A stretch of DNA of 64,000 nucleotides, taken from Thunnus maccoyii. Lineage: Eukaryota; Chordata; Actinopteri; Scombriformes; Scombridae. The notes under the pieces are model-generated. The model searched no databases. It saw only the letters and a list, made by a program, of their open reading frames with translations, and had not been told where the DNA came from. Below are positions 26,401 through 37,942 of this stretch, piece after piece. The first letter of the stretch is position 1, and each line of letters opens with the position of its first letter. A program made the translations under genes and the position numbers. The stretch is from contig NC_056552.1 in assembly GCF_910596095.1 (NCBI RefSeq), positions 14,241,111 to 14,305,110 of the forward strand, in the 5' to 3' direction.

Positions 26401-27195
26401 TTAAATTCACATCCACTACTGTGCCTCCTAAAAATTTAAACATCCAGATGGAAGAAGTATAACAAGCAATTTCACATGTCAGCCAGTAACTCCAGCCAGT
26501 GACTCCAGCCCACACTGGATTGTGCCTTTTTATGCCACTAATAGGTACGCTTTTTCCTTGATACCAGACATATTTGTGTAACTTAAGACACATAAATAAA
26601 GTTGACAGCAAGGATGCAAAACCATCAACATTTACTCCTGTGAGCAGTGAAATTTGAGTTTGAAAGTGTATCAGCAGAGAGTACTTCCATAATGTTTTAA
26701 ACATGTCCTGTGCACCAGAGGAGACTTACTGTACCCGAGAAGGTATAGTATAATTAGCAAAACTGCATAATTAGCAAAACTGTCTGTCTGTATATTGAAT
26801 CACTTTGGACTGTCTCCAGGACAGGCAGTCTGGGCTGTTTTAATGCTAGCTGTATTGGTGTTACAAATGCAACATTAAGCAGCTACTCTGGCAGTTCATC
26901 CAAGTCTCATCAATAAGTGAGCAAGATGTTGCAGCTTTTCACATTTAGTTTGCACAGATATTTGTTGTCTTTACCATAATCATCAGAAGACTATGATATA
27001 ATAGACTTTATAACCAATGGTAGATACAGTAGCCCTTGCCCAAAGAAAACCAAGCTCAAGTTCATGTGGATGCAGCTGTACTGTACAATCTTGGCAGTTG
27101 TTCAATTAGTAAGTAAGAGATAATTATTCCTCTCATTACATGGCTATTTACTAAAGAAAACAATAATTTGACACACAATATTGATTTAAAAATGA
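23430..27195. other. Gene-free stretch
   Basis: No gene is recognised. Minor structures: an attaatta-rich palindromic patch at 25,371-25,410 and a short tandem duplication of ataattagcaaaactg at 26,748-26,786. Confidence 0.4.
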
Positions 27196-27311
27196 TTTTA
27201 TTGATTTAAAAATAATTTTATTGCTTCTCCAAAAAAAAAAAAGTCTGTTAGATTCTACAGTTGGAACTGCGTCAATGGCAATGTAAACTCTGTAGCCTTC
27301 TTAAAATTAGC

Positions 27312-27515
27312 CTATTTAGCATTATAATTCATGTTTAATTGAACATTTACATTGATGGTGAAGTGAGACAAAGTGAATGAGACTTCTTTGGGAATATTGA
27401 TGTTGACATTTCTGTCCTCATTCATCTCTATGTTTCCTTCTTGCTGGGGCTTTGCAGCTGACACACCTGGAAACACAATTGTTGCTAATGTTACAACTAG
27501 TAACAATATTACCAT
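27312..27515 (-). CDS. Hypothetical 67-aa ORF with signal-peptide-like N-terminus
   Basis: From the ATG at 27515-27513 (minus strand) the product begins MVILLLVVTLATIVFPGVSA, a strong hydrophobic signal-like segment. An Asn/Glu-rich part follows (EGNIEMNEDRNVNINIPKEV) and ends NMNYNAK. Two minus-strand AATAAA hexamers lie 90 and 110 nt downstream (27217-27222 and 27197-27202). A ttgtgtttccag acceptor-like stretch occurs inside the ORF near 27472, so this could instead be a terminal exon. Repeat-derived sequence lies just upstream (27620-27775), so a transposon origin or chance ORF is possible. I do not recognise a family and assign no function. Confidence 0.25.
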   Translation of the reverse strand: MVILLLVVTLATIVFPGVSAAKPQQEGNIEMNEDRNVNINIPKEVSFTLSHFTINVNVQLNMNYNAK

Positions 27516-27619
27516 TATCGCTACCACTTATTGCTTAAGTTAGTATGAAGCAATAGGCAACAAGGAGAGGCACTGACCAGATTTTTCCCTTTCTATAATG
27601 GTTGGAGCACAGTTTTTAG

Positions 27620-27775
27620 GGGTTTTTTTTGTGTCTACGATCATAACTGTGTCCATAGCAACGGTGTGTTATTCATAGCAGCAGTCTGCTATTCAGAAAT
27701 AACAGACCATAGAATGCCATAATTGACCAATCAGAATCAAGTATTCACCAAAGCCGTGTAATAATGGTAAGTCAG
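27620..27775. repeat. End fragment of a common teleost interspersed repeat
   Basis: Motifs catagcaacggtgtgttatt, gaccaatcagaatcaagtat and aaagccgtgtaataatgg, with an internal near-duplicate (cataactgtgtccatagcaa / ttattcatagcagcagtctg), are the terminal sequence of a repeat I recognise from many fish genomes. No class is assigned with certainty. Confidence 0.5.
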
Positions 27776-27779
27776 CACA

Positions 27780-30496
27780 CACTGCCTCAGATGAAACTAC
27801 AATTCAAGGTTACAAAGATTTACAACCATAGCAAATTCAGCTGGCCTGATGGAAGATATAGAGAGGTGTAGTTATATCTACATACTGATTTCCATGAGTC
27901 GATGAGACATCAGGTAATTTACAGCCTGCCGCTCAGGTTAAATCAGGATTCGAGGTGCTGAAGTAAACATTATAATGGCTGCAGAGAGACTGCAGTGAGT
28001 GCAGTTTCTTTGTTTGATGTAGCCTGTGTATAGTTGTGTCTGCTTAAGAGCAGGAAGCTGGTAAAGTTTAATGAATTTGTATTATAAATTTGAGAGGGTA
28101 GGATAGACACCAGGCAGTCAAAGATTTAAAAGGAAAACATCACAAGCAACAATTTAACATGAAGTCGACCAGCCCTGACGTGAAGGACTGAACTCTTCTT
28201 TGGTTGTTTTTATGCCTTGCACGATGATCCGTCTTTGTTCTTCCATTTAATGAGGTGTTTTGGGCACAATCCAGGCCTCAGAGAGCATCAAAATTGCAAC
28301 AACCTTATTTGCATGACAGGTGTTGGTAATTGTGTCTCTTCATAGTGGTTTGTTTTAGTCCATGCAAAGCTAGGGGTTCAGTTTCTGTGGATAAATGGAT
28401 GACCAAGATTTTTGCAGCACTTTTCACAGTGGGAGAGGTTTGGCACAGGAGAGAGAGCTTGGAGACTTCAGTGATTGTGGAAGGAGGCAAAGACTCAAAA
28501 GAAGTGACATTCTGACGTAGATGATGTTCATTCTTACACTAATGATGTCGCCTGCTTAAGCTCTCTCTTGACTAGGGCAAGAATCTTACAATAATCTTTC
28601 ATCCTCTTAAGAGAGGAAAAACTTTGCCTCGGAGACTTCCTAAGATGGATCACCATTCATATGATGTAAGATTATCCACCGCAACTTCGCAGAGAAAAAA
28701 ACTGAAAGATTTCAAGGCAAGTTGTTACAAAGAAAAGGGGGAAAAAAAGGGAAATGAAAAAGCCGCCTTAGTTCAGCTTTCACAGAATGTAAGTTGACTC
28801 ACTTCAGATTGCAAAATTAAAAGAAATAAAACATGGAGGTGAAAGAAAAACCTTGTGATTATGATCTTTGTAGCAAAAAAGTATTTTACTTTTTTTAATA
28901 TGACATATTTCAAGGTATTTAACTCCAATTTGTGTGAGCAAGAAGTGTGATTGTCTGTGTAAGGCTACAGAAGTAAGAATACACTTCTCAGTAGTAAGGC
29001 TGAGCCAATTGTGCCAATATGAACCCCTCTTTTCTGACTGCTGACAGGACTGCTGTTCACAGATGCCAGTCACTTGACTCTCAGCTTCACATTTGCCAGA
29101 TAATCTGGAGAACTGTTGAGGAGTAGTAGAAACCATACAGCAACCAGACCAGCACTAGGCCGGATCAAGTTTGGTTGGTCGAGTCAGAATCCACATCAGA
29201 GTTTTGAATTTTAAGAATGTGAGCATTTTAATTTACTCTTAGACAAAACAACACATGTATTTTTTATCTGTCAATATTTTAGATATGTAACAGAACCAGT
29301 TTTCATTGTTTGTTAAAAAAAAGGTTAAAAATGAACTTTGAACAATCTCTCTGATATGTTGTTGTAACATCTATGTGGTTGGGCGGATTTCAAGATCCCA
29401 ATATACTAAATATGTGGGTGCAAATACATGATACTGTAAGCTTGGCAACTACAGCTATGGTTTTTGTTTTGTTTTGCTTTTTTTGTTGTTGTTGTTGTTT
29501 TTAATTATTTGTTTTTTTCTCTCTGCAGCCATGAGGTATAGGGTATAAGATGTGGGTGGGTACAGGCTTTTTTCTTGTTGTTGTGTTATTTCAGTAATGT
29601 AAAAACCCTGGACAGAGATACTGACACATCTGTTGTGTTAAACCACATAGGAAAAACAAATTTTAATAGTTGGTCAAAGTGTCCTCAAAGTGTTCTGAAA
29701 AAAAATTAATTTTAAAATGTACAATGTGATAACAACAGAGCAAGGTCTTCTCACCTGGTGAAGATCATGTGAATAATTTGGTGAGATTGTTTTCTCAACA
29801 GTTCAATTTTTACTTGTTAATGTTTGAATAGTTTTTGCCACCAGCAGTTGGTTTCCAACAATTAAAAGACAAACAAACAAAAGACATTGTTGGTCCATGC
29901 CCTCAACAACACATATAGACGTCACTATTGACAGGATGACTTTGCTGTTTTAAAAATAAAAACATTTTCTCATCATTGCATTGGTATGGTTACTGGTATG
30001 GTTAAGGTCTAAATAGGTTTAGTCACAAAAATGGCGTGGTTAGGGAAAGATTACGATTTGGGTTAAAATTACTACTTTGTTTAAATCTGCCTCCACTGAA
30101 AAATGTCTTTTGCTTATTATTACTTCAGTTGGATGTTTGAGCTTCACTGTGCAGAATGATGTATGTGCAGAGTTTGACACGAGAAAACATCCATTTGCTG
30201 AAAAAGGAAAGTTTCTCTATGCTCACTGAACATGATCTGTGACATCACAACTAGTTTGGAGCCAGTCATGGTCCAGTATGAAACTTACACTGAGAATGGA
30301 CTTTACAGTGAAATAGGAGACATCTTGTATCCTGCAGTTCAACTTTGGAAATGGAAAATATTTGCATATTCATAGATTTTGGATTTTTCAATGAGGGAGG
30401 AGGAGAGGATGTCATTTTAGGGATTTTGACAAAGTAATTTAACTTTTTGGGTGGAAAAACCATATCAGACTTGGACTGGGCTCAACTACGGCAGGG

Positions 30497-30497
<1 letters not shown>
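27780..30497. other. Gene-free stretch
   Basis: No gene is recognised. A T/G-rich low-complexity patch (ttg)n lies at about 29,461-29,520. Confidence 0.4.

Positions 30498-30536
<39 letters not shown>
30498..30536. repeat. (AC)n microsatellite
   Basis: About 19 uninterrupted ac units. Confidence 0.95.
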
Positions 30537-30538
<2 letters not shown>

Positions 30539-30539
30539 G

Positions 30540-31595
30540 GGACACAATATAAGTTACTTTAATTCATTCTCCAGCTGTTGAAACTGTAATAAACTCTCAA
30601 AGAGTGTGTGATTGTTTTTTTTTTTTTTCTGTGGTAGAAAAGCAGAGCAGTTCATTAGCCTTATCTCTGTTAAATTTGCCCACCATGGAACAGCATGGGG
30701 AAATCAAGCCTGCAATCAGTCTGAGTTGGGCTTGGCAGGATTTGGTTATTCATTAATTAGATTTTGTAATGAGTATTTTCTGTTGAACATTATTATTACA
30801 CTGGTGGGATAATGGCTGTTTATTTTATAGCAACACAAAAATATCCATCCCAGTTCTTTCCTAATGTCATCGGGTGGAACATTTAATCAAGCTTTCAGGG
30901 TCTTGAAAATAAGTTTTTCTTTCTCCTTGAAACACAGAGGCCCAGGGAATATCTATTAGGCCCTTAATTGATTGCAAACTCACGGTCTGAGTCACATCTC
31001 AATCTTTCCTGCTTTCTCTCTCTCTCTGCTCACTTCCTCTCCGGCTCATTGGTGTGTACAGTGGGTCATAACATGCATGGCTGTGGCTGGTTTTGTGGAG
31101 GGTGAAGAGCAATAATTCAATCATTAGACCAAGAGGGTTTGAAATAAAACCAGTTGATTCACAAGGGCAAACACAAAATGAGGAGGCGGGGATGCATGTG
31201 TTTCTTAGGCAAGGATAAACTAAGATCATACAGCCGTTTGCAGAGAGGAAAAAAAAGGTTTAATATTTCACAGAACTGACATAAATGGTGTTTAACTCAG
31301 TGCTGAAAAAAGATTGTATAATATCTATATCTCATGGAAACAGTTTCAATCCTTGTGGTGTTTTTGTAGTCAATATTGCCCAGCAGTGAGCAGCAGTGAC
31401 CTGATTAGCCAGTCAAAAATCATTAAGGCATCATTGGAGAGACAGATGGAGGAAAGTGGAAGATGTGAGATTAAACTGGTTGACAAGTGAGAATAAAGAG
31501 AGGGAGCGAGTGTGAGATGATTATGGCAGAAAGTGAGTGAGGAAGAAGAAGGAAGAAAATAATAACAAATACTTTTTTTTATTTAAACCTGCATT
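30540..31595. other. Gene-free stretch
   Basis: No gene is seen. The balanced-composition part at about 30,640-31,230, including cattaattagattttgtaatgag-type homeodomain cores, could be conserved non-coding DNA, but that cannot be judged from one genome. Confidence 0.3.
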
Positions 31596-31599
31596 TCTA

Positions 31600-31995
31600 G
31601 CTTTTATTTGTAGACATATTTCTGTCCACCTCCGTTTTTGGTCTCAACCGACTCCTGGGGGGAAATATCAGGCTCTTTAGCTGCTAAATGCTCCAATATG
31701 TTGACCAGCTAGTCTGTCTGTCTGCCATTTGGTGCTAGACAGGGAGCGTGGTGTGTTCATCAAAGCTTTTTTTTAGCAGAAAACACCTGATGGAAATAGG
31801 GTTGATGAGAGTGGTGAGACTGAACCAAAACAACGAGCTGACAGACGTGAAAACTGAAGGGGGGGGGGGTTACTGAGTCAGGTGTCAATTCTCTGCGGGT
31901 GGGTTCATCACTGCAAGTGATACTTTTCACATTGTACACAGTCATTTTTTAGGTTGTTAATATAAAAACATTGAGTGAAGTGAAGCTTTAATGAA
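31600..31995 (+). repeat. Teleost interspersed repeat, family R copy B
   Basis: It contains cgactcctggggggaaatat, caggctctttagctgctaaa, tgttgaccagctagtctgtc and tgccatttggtgctagacag, colinear with copies A and C. It ends near taatataaaaacattgag ... gaagctttaat. A run of 11 G lies inside at about 31,859-31,869. Confidence 0.65.
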
Positions 31996-33290
31996 AACAT
32001 TTTTAGTATTCCTTATTAGTGATGCTATAAAATTGATACCAGCTGCATACAAAATGTAGAAATCAAATAACTTATTTAAAAAAAACAGTGTAGTTCAAAG
32101 TCTAACAGATTTTAAATGGTAGATTTGACCCTACACTGAAGTGTGTAAGATCATTGACTTAGATGAAAGAATGCAGTTGTCAATATCATGTCTTCTAGCT
32201 ATAAATTTAAACCCTTCTGTAAGTCAAAAAGCTGTTAATTACAGCATTACAGCAATGAGATCATTGAATCACAGAAGACGTACAAAAACCAATCAGCAAA
32301 AAGTAGATGTTACAATATTATGATATACTGTATGTTTGCTGTATGTTTGTGTTTATGCTCAGCCTCTAACATCATCTAACATCAGAAGGTTATGAAACAT
32401 ATATGCAAACAGCAAACCAATGGGAAGAGCAGAAACAAAACATCTCAGATTAAATATCTCATGTGAGACAAATAAAACTGCTATAACTTGGAAAATTGTG
32501 TGTGTATGTTGGATCTCATCATTCTTAGTAAGAAGGTGGTTAAAAACTTTGCTATTAACACAAAATAGTGTGAAAATTACAATCCCTGCATCCATCATCA
32601 CTATTATCATCTTTCTTTCCTGTAACTCACTCATGCAGTGATATTCATCCATCACATCAGGTGACTTCCCCATCAGAAAGAACTATAAAGAAGGTTCCTG
32701 GTCAAGCTGGTTAACAAATGAAATAAATTAAAAATTGTGAGATGTTTAGGATGCTCAGTCATGCAGACAGGAAATGTCAGCCATTTAATTGAATTGTGCT
32801 GCTGCGAAATGTTAGATGCTCTTTCATTTTCAGTCTAGGAAGGCAGATTGTTGATTTGTAGGTGGATTTTCCTGTGACAAAATGAACCTGAAACGTGTCA
32901 AAGTCTTTCACAGTTGCACCAATGTCACAGTCAATATAGTCAGCGAAGTCTTCATTTCCAGAACAATGACCTGATGTCTGTCGTCTCATTCTTTTATTTA
33001 AGTGAAAAAACATGATGTAGTTTTTTTTTTGTTGTTCAGACACACTCATACATGTTGTGTTGTCTGCATGTATTTACTGAGAGCACTAGTTGATGTGCCA
33101 CTTCAAAGTGTTTGTAAATGTTTGAAAAAAATGTAATGAATCATTATTAAATATTCATGGTTTTATGTAGTTTTGCTGCTATGAATACTGCTACTGCGGG
33201 TTTGCACATGCTGTTAATGCTGAAATCTATATGTTTTGCACATTATTTAATATTTCCAAGTTGAAGTTGTAAGAATACTTTTTTGACCCT
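31996..33290. other. Gene-free stretch
   Basis: No gene is recognised. A 90-codon minus-strand frame (32,777-33,049) has no family signature. Confidence 0.35.
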
Positions 33291-33299
33291 TACTTTTCC

Positions 33300-33535
33300 A
33301 AATCCTTTTCAGGGTCACATGGGGCATCAGCCTCTCCTGGCATACAATGGGCAGGAGACTGGAAGGCTGTGCACAGACTACCTGTCTAGACTGATATTCA
33401 CATTCATAACTAGGAGCAATTTAGAGTCTCCAACCCAGCTGACCCCCTAGTGTTTTGAATGCAGGAGAAAACTAGAGCATCCACAGAAAACCCATATGAA
33501 CCCAAGAATATGCAAACTCCACACTGCTCACTCAC
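33300..33535. repeat. Decayed copy of a ubiquitous fish repeat
   Basis: The order gggtcacatggggcatcagc, acattcataactaggagcaa, tttagagtctcc, aggagaaaactagagcatcc and atgcaaactccacac follows the well-known fish repeat containing (tagggacaattttagagtct ... gcaaactccacaca). Many substitutions indicate age. Confidence 0.65.
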
Positions 33536-33539
33536 TGCT

Positions 33540-35395
33540 GAAGCAGCCCAGTTTCATTAAAGTTGTATATGATCTAATCTAATCAAGGTGATTTCACTCA
33601 TACATTATGGCTCTCTGTGGGGCACAAAGTCTCTTGCACTGACAGACTGTGTGCTTTTCTGGCACAGTGGTGGAAGCCAGGACAGAAGTGTGCCTCTCAC
33701 AGGTCAGTGACCCAACCCCAGGCAATAGGAGCAAGGCCAGTCATTGATGCCGGTCAGCATGTGGTCTCTTGCAAAGTGGTGGAGCTGTTTGTGCTCTGCT
33801 GATGATACAGACATGGCTCACCAGGAGACTGATCCATGAGCCAAGCTCCCTCCTAGCCCTGGTGAGAAAACCTGGAGCCAGACTGAGAGTCTGGCAGCTC
33901 TGTGAATCAACGAAAAGATGGATGGTGACAACGAAGAAACACTTTTAATGTCATACTGTCCAGATAAATTACAGTCTGTTTACAGATTTCACCCTAATTC
34001 AGATTGGTGACATGTTACTTGTCATGCTGTTGTCTAGCCGCAATTTTTAATTAGCTAGCTGGACAAACCTGGAGGGAAGACGTTTCTAGCCACAGTATAT
34101 CATGTCAAAGCTGACTCTGGAACTTCGGCGCTCCACATATTGAAGTATTCTCCATCTCTCTCCAGGGAGCAGAGCTAGAGATACCTTGCTTCGATGGTAC
34201 AAGAACAAAATGCATCTTGGGATCGAAGCAGACCATTATTGGCTCAGCCATGGAAAAGCCTCACACTGATCCATGTTGTTGTTTCAGAGAACATGGCCAA
34301 CCAAAATGAGTATAATAACTGTAGAATGATAATTTTATTAATGTAAACATACTTCCAAGTTCAATAAAATGTGAGAAACCATATCAAACAAAGGTAATGT
34401 CTAGTTTTATGAAATAGTTAGCTGGTAGAGGTTTAAAACTGCAATTATGGAACATATTGACAGATTGGACACCAGTAAAATCAATCTATGAAATCCATCA
34501 GAGGTACAAAAGCAGCTTGATATACTGTAGGTTTTAAGAAGTATACTCTGTAAACTGTAGATTTGCTCATCAGAAAATGACATTTTTGATTACTGTAACC
34601 CATTTTCCCACAAACATATAAAGAGTTTTGCATAGTCCCCCATAATGCTAATTTACAGGGAAATTAGAAAAGCATTGTGTATACAACAAATAACACAATA
34701 CATTCAACTCTGAGGGGAGATATGTTGATGAGTTGTTTTCAGTGGCAATCTGAAAAGGCTGAAAGAAGTCAAAGTTTATTTGAGCAACTTAAAGCCAATT
34801 CTTGCATTTGATATGAGTTGCAATTCTGAATGTGATAATATTGTGTAGATTAGAGTACACATACTGTAGTTCACAGTTGTCAACAACTATGTCCACCAAG
34901 GCTACTGACAGGAACACTCTGCTGACTATGAGTGGTTTTCATTCAAGGTAAATTATACAAGGTCTACCTTTTCAGCCAGTTTTTACAAGTTAAGAAGAAT
35001 TTGTTCCTCAGCTAAAGATTTCGAGGCAGAGTCAGAAGAACTAAAACTTAAAGGTTTCTATCAAGGGGTTACTATGATACAACGGATTGATTGTGCTATA
35101 GCAACAACAAAGCCTGAGAGAGGTCTGAAGAATATCTAATGCGGCTAGTGGGTAAGTCAAATAAAAGTCACTCATGTGTATTTATTTCACTTTTTTCACC
35201 TTCTGTCAAATCAAATCAGATCCATAATATGTAAACACTGGTCTCTGATGTAAGAGAGAACAGTATTTTCAACACCATAATTTCTTTGCACATGAACAAA
35301 ACCTTTTGAGGGCTTTTGAGTTTTATTTGCAATGCTTTTTCACACTCCATAACGCCTTCAATTCGCCTTATTACTCATGTGTCCACTGAAATAAG
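33540..35395. other. Gene-free stretch
   Basis: No gene or defined repeat is recognised. Confidence 0.35.
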
Positions 35396-35399
35396 ATTT

Positions 35400-35770
35400 T
35401 CGACATAAAGGAACTGGAGTAATGCATTCAGGAGCAGCATTTGGTGTAAAAATGCATTACTCGTGCCCCTGTTGGAGTTATTTATGCTTAAATACCCCTG
35501 TGGCATGAGTGTGATGTATATGGGAAAAACAAGGCGACAACTGAAAATTTGGATCTCAGAGCACAAAAGCTCACAGAAGAAGACAAGCTCTTGCTTCCCC
35601 TGTTGTCAAACATTGTCTGAACCATAAGCACCCTATCTGTAGCCTAGATTTTCAAGACAGAAAGTAAATTGCAGAAAGTGAGGCGGCAATCCGGGTTCAC
35701 TGCTTTTGGAAAGAAAATTATTTTGGATGAATCATTTTCCTTGCACTGACTCTTGTTTTTTATGAATTGA
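35400..35770 (+). mobile_element. Penelope-like retroelement fragment: decayed GIY-YIG endonuclease domain
   Basis: With frameshifts, the plus strand reads KCITRAPVGVIYA, then LKYPCGMSVMYMGKTRRQLK and IWISEHKSSQKK, then KHCLNHKHPICSLDF, then GGNPGSLLLERKLFWM near 35680-35730. This follows the order of the C-terminal GIY-YIG endonuclease of teleost Penelope/Poseidon-type elements (VIY-LKCPCG-YVGKT-R-L--RI-EHK, then RGGDRE-LLL-REAFWI). No reverse-transcriptase part is seen upstream, so it is a 5'-truncated and mutated fragment. Confidence 0.7.
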
Positions 35771-35774
35771 TCTT

Positions 35775-37135
35775 TAATTGTGATTCAGGAATTCAACAGT
35801 ATGGAGTAGATAATTAAGAGATTATACTGAGTTATTGGACAGATGATATTGGTTTGTGGGCATGAGCCCACTGAGTTTTAATTCAGTGTCTTGCTAATGT
35901 TTGAATAAGAAGGTTTATACTGGGGGTTGAACTGCAACTTCATTTTACAGTCTGTGTAAACATGTTTGGTGTTTTTTATTTTTTAAATATTATACTAGTG
36001 ACAACTGGCATATTTGACCTGACTTACAAAGCATAAGTATTACATAACATGTAATTATTATGCAGTGATAGAAAAAAGACCCAAATATCCTCAGTTTTTT
36101 GCCCCAAGGTCATGTCTCCCTGGCATTTCTCACACAAAGATTCATTTAGGGAGAGATTGGTCATTGGTTTTTCAATTGTAAGAAATAATGAAATTCCGAA
36201 GCCTGCAGTCTGTATTCTGTATTATTCAAATGTAAGCCAGTGTAGCTCATGGAAAGTATAGATACAAAATTCATCATAATTAGGCTACTAAATAAAAGGG
36301 GGGAAAATCACACACCAGGCATACAGCTCCTCCCTTTACCACCAGTGAGTCTCTTCACCTTTGCATTTTTTAAGCTTTTTACACACCTGGATGATTTATA
36401 GGCTGCACACACACTGACAGTCAGTCTCTAACTCACAGTGCTATAAGCATGTTGCAAAATTACTGGTGATGCTCTGATGTAGCTACACTTTCACATTTTG
36501 CACCACTGTTAAAACACAGAGGTTAGAAAAGCAGACTGTCTGACTCTGACCTAGAAAACCTGATTGGTGCAATATTCCTCACGTTCCTCAACATATCTTT
36601 AAATGGCATTTCACAGTTGCAGACATACAAGAGACTACTATAAATGGGTCCACGGTGGTTAATTTCCTGTTGTAGCCCATAGCTGCAGTCTGTTATGATG
36701 CTCCTTGATAGATGCAGCGTTTACTATTATCAAATACCAGACAGGAAATACTTGCATTCAAGCTGTTTCCTGGCAGCGCAATCTCCGTAAAATGTATATT
36801 AGAATGAGGTGTCTATAAAGGTTACGGGAGAGACACCATGGCCAGGAAACTAATACAATATACTGCTGTTAAAAACAGCCAGCAGACACACGACGAACCA
36901 GTTTGGGTGGGCAATCTAGCGCTCCTCTGTCCGTTCGCTTCATCCGTTGCAACGGGCAGCCCGGAACAACGGATTAGCGCACGGTGTAACACCACAAACA
37001 GATGAAAAATGCAACTTCCTGACTCACTTGATTGTAAAAATTATTAAAGGGAATGCTATAAAATCATAGTAGTTTAAATTAACGTTTAATATAACCTTTA
37101 AAAATCGCTCTCTTCTGCATTGCACCGCCTAACCA
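35775..37135. other. Gene-free stretch upstream of cep55
   Basis: No exon is recognised on either strand. In mammals MYOF lies divergently upstream of CEP55; I could not identify any of its exons here, although small exons could be missed by eye. Confidence 0.35.
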
Positions 37136-37139
37136 TGTC

Positions 37140-37260
37140 ACGTTTTGAGACACCCCGGAATACGTAAACACACGCACCCCGCTGAACGTTACGGACATGA
37201 CGTCAACGCGCCGCAATTCAAACTTCAGGAAACGAAAGCGTTTGGTTCGGTTTGTAAACG
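37140..37260 (+). promoter_or_regulatory. Putative cep55 promoter with CRE- and CHR-like motifs
   Basis: This is the most CpG-rich patch in an otherwise AT-rich region. It contains a palindromic CRE-like tgacgtca at 37198-37205, followed by acgcgccgc, and ttcaaa (reverse of the CHR core tttgaa) at 37217-37222. A forkhead-like tgtaaac lies near 37253. CHR and forkhead sites are established elements of late cell-cycle promoters, the class to which CEP55 belongs. There is no TATA box. Function is inferred from motifs and position only. Confidence 0.45.
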
Positions 37261-37315
37261 GTCTTCTCGTCACAAACAGGATATTTTCAGAGGATATCTC
37301 GAGTTCTCTTCGTCT
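37250..37315 (+). other. cep55: Probable non-coding first exon (5' UTR) of cep55
   Basis: A good splice donor, gtgagt, sits at 37316-37321, just after a locally CpG-rich stretch. The first coding exon starts at the acceptor ending 37913, with 29 nt of 5' UTR before the ATG, so an upstream non-coding exon is needed. The left edge (transcription start) is a guess. This is inference without transcript evidence. Confidence 0.5.
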
Positions 37316-37942
37316 GTGAGTGTTAAATGTTTTTTGTTTGTGTCTTTTAATAGTCGTTGTTTTCATAGTTAGGTTTAAAAGTGGTCAGCTGGCAATTAAG
37401 ACAATGTAACGTTAGTTAATGTTAGCAAGCAACTAAAAGACAGGTGCAAGGTAATCTCCAGTGAAACGTTAGTGAGCTTTATTGTGCACATATCTATTTA
37501 ATATATGTTTATATTGAAATAACCGGCCACGGTAAGGTATGTGAGGGATGTATGATGGTGAAATTAGAAATGTATTGAGCACAGATTGTTAAATTTACAC
37601 AGACTGGGAAGATTTAATGTATGATATACCGGCAAATCTGATTATTTTGCATTAACTTGCACCAATAAAGTATAAGACCTATCGAATAATGTAATATTAA
37701 TATTCATTATCACTTCTGTATTCTGTGTAAATGTTTTTAATTTCTCTTTCAGCTGGGGTGTTTCATAGCTAAGGGTGTGTTTTGAACTTCCCCTCAGTTT
37801 GAGTTTTTTTTTTTCAAATCATATCAGATTGAATGACTATCTTAAAAGCCCTCTTTAACAATAACAGTCAGTCAGTCTGTGAAATTACTTTTCTCTCTTT
37901 TTTTTTTGTCCAGATTACCACACCCGCACCAACAAAGCAGCT

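Noticed and set aside
29461..29520. T/G-rich run as a possible functional element
   Set aside because: Simple low-complexity sequence without further structure.
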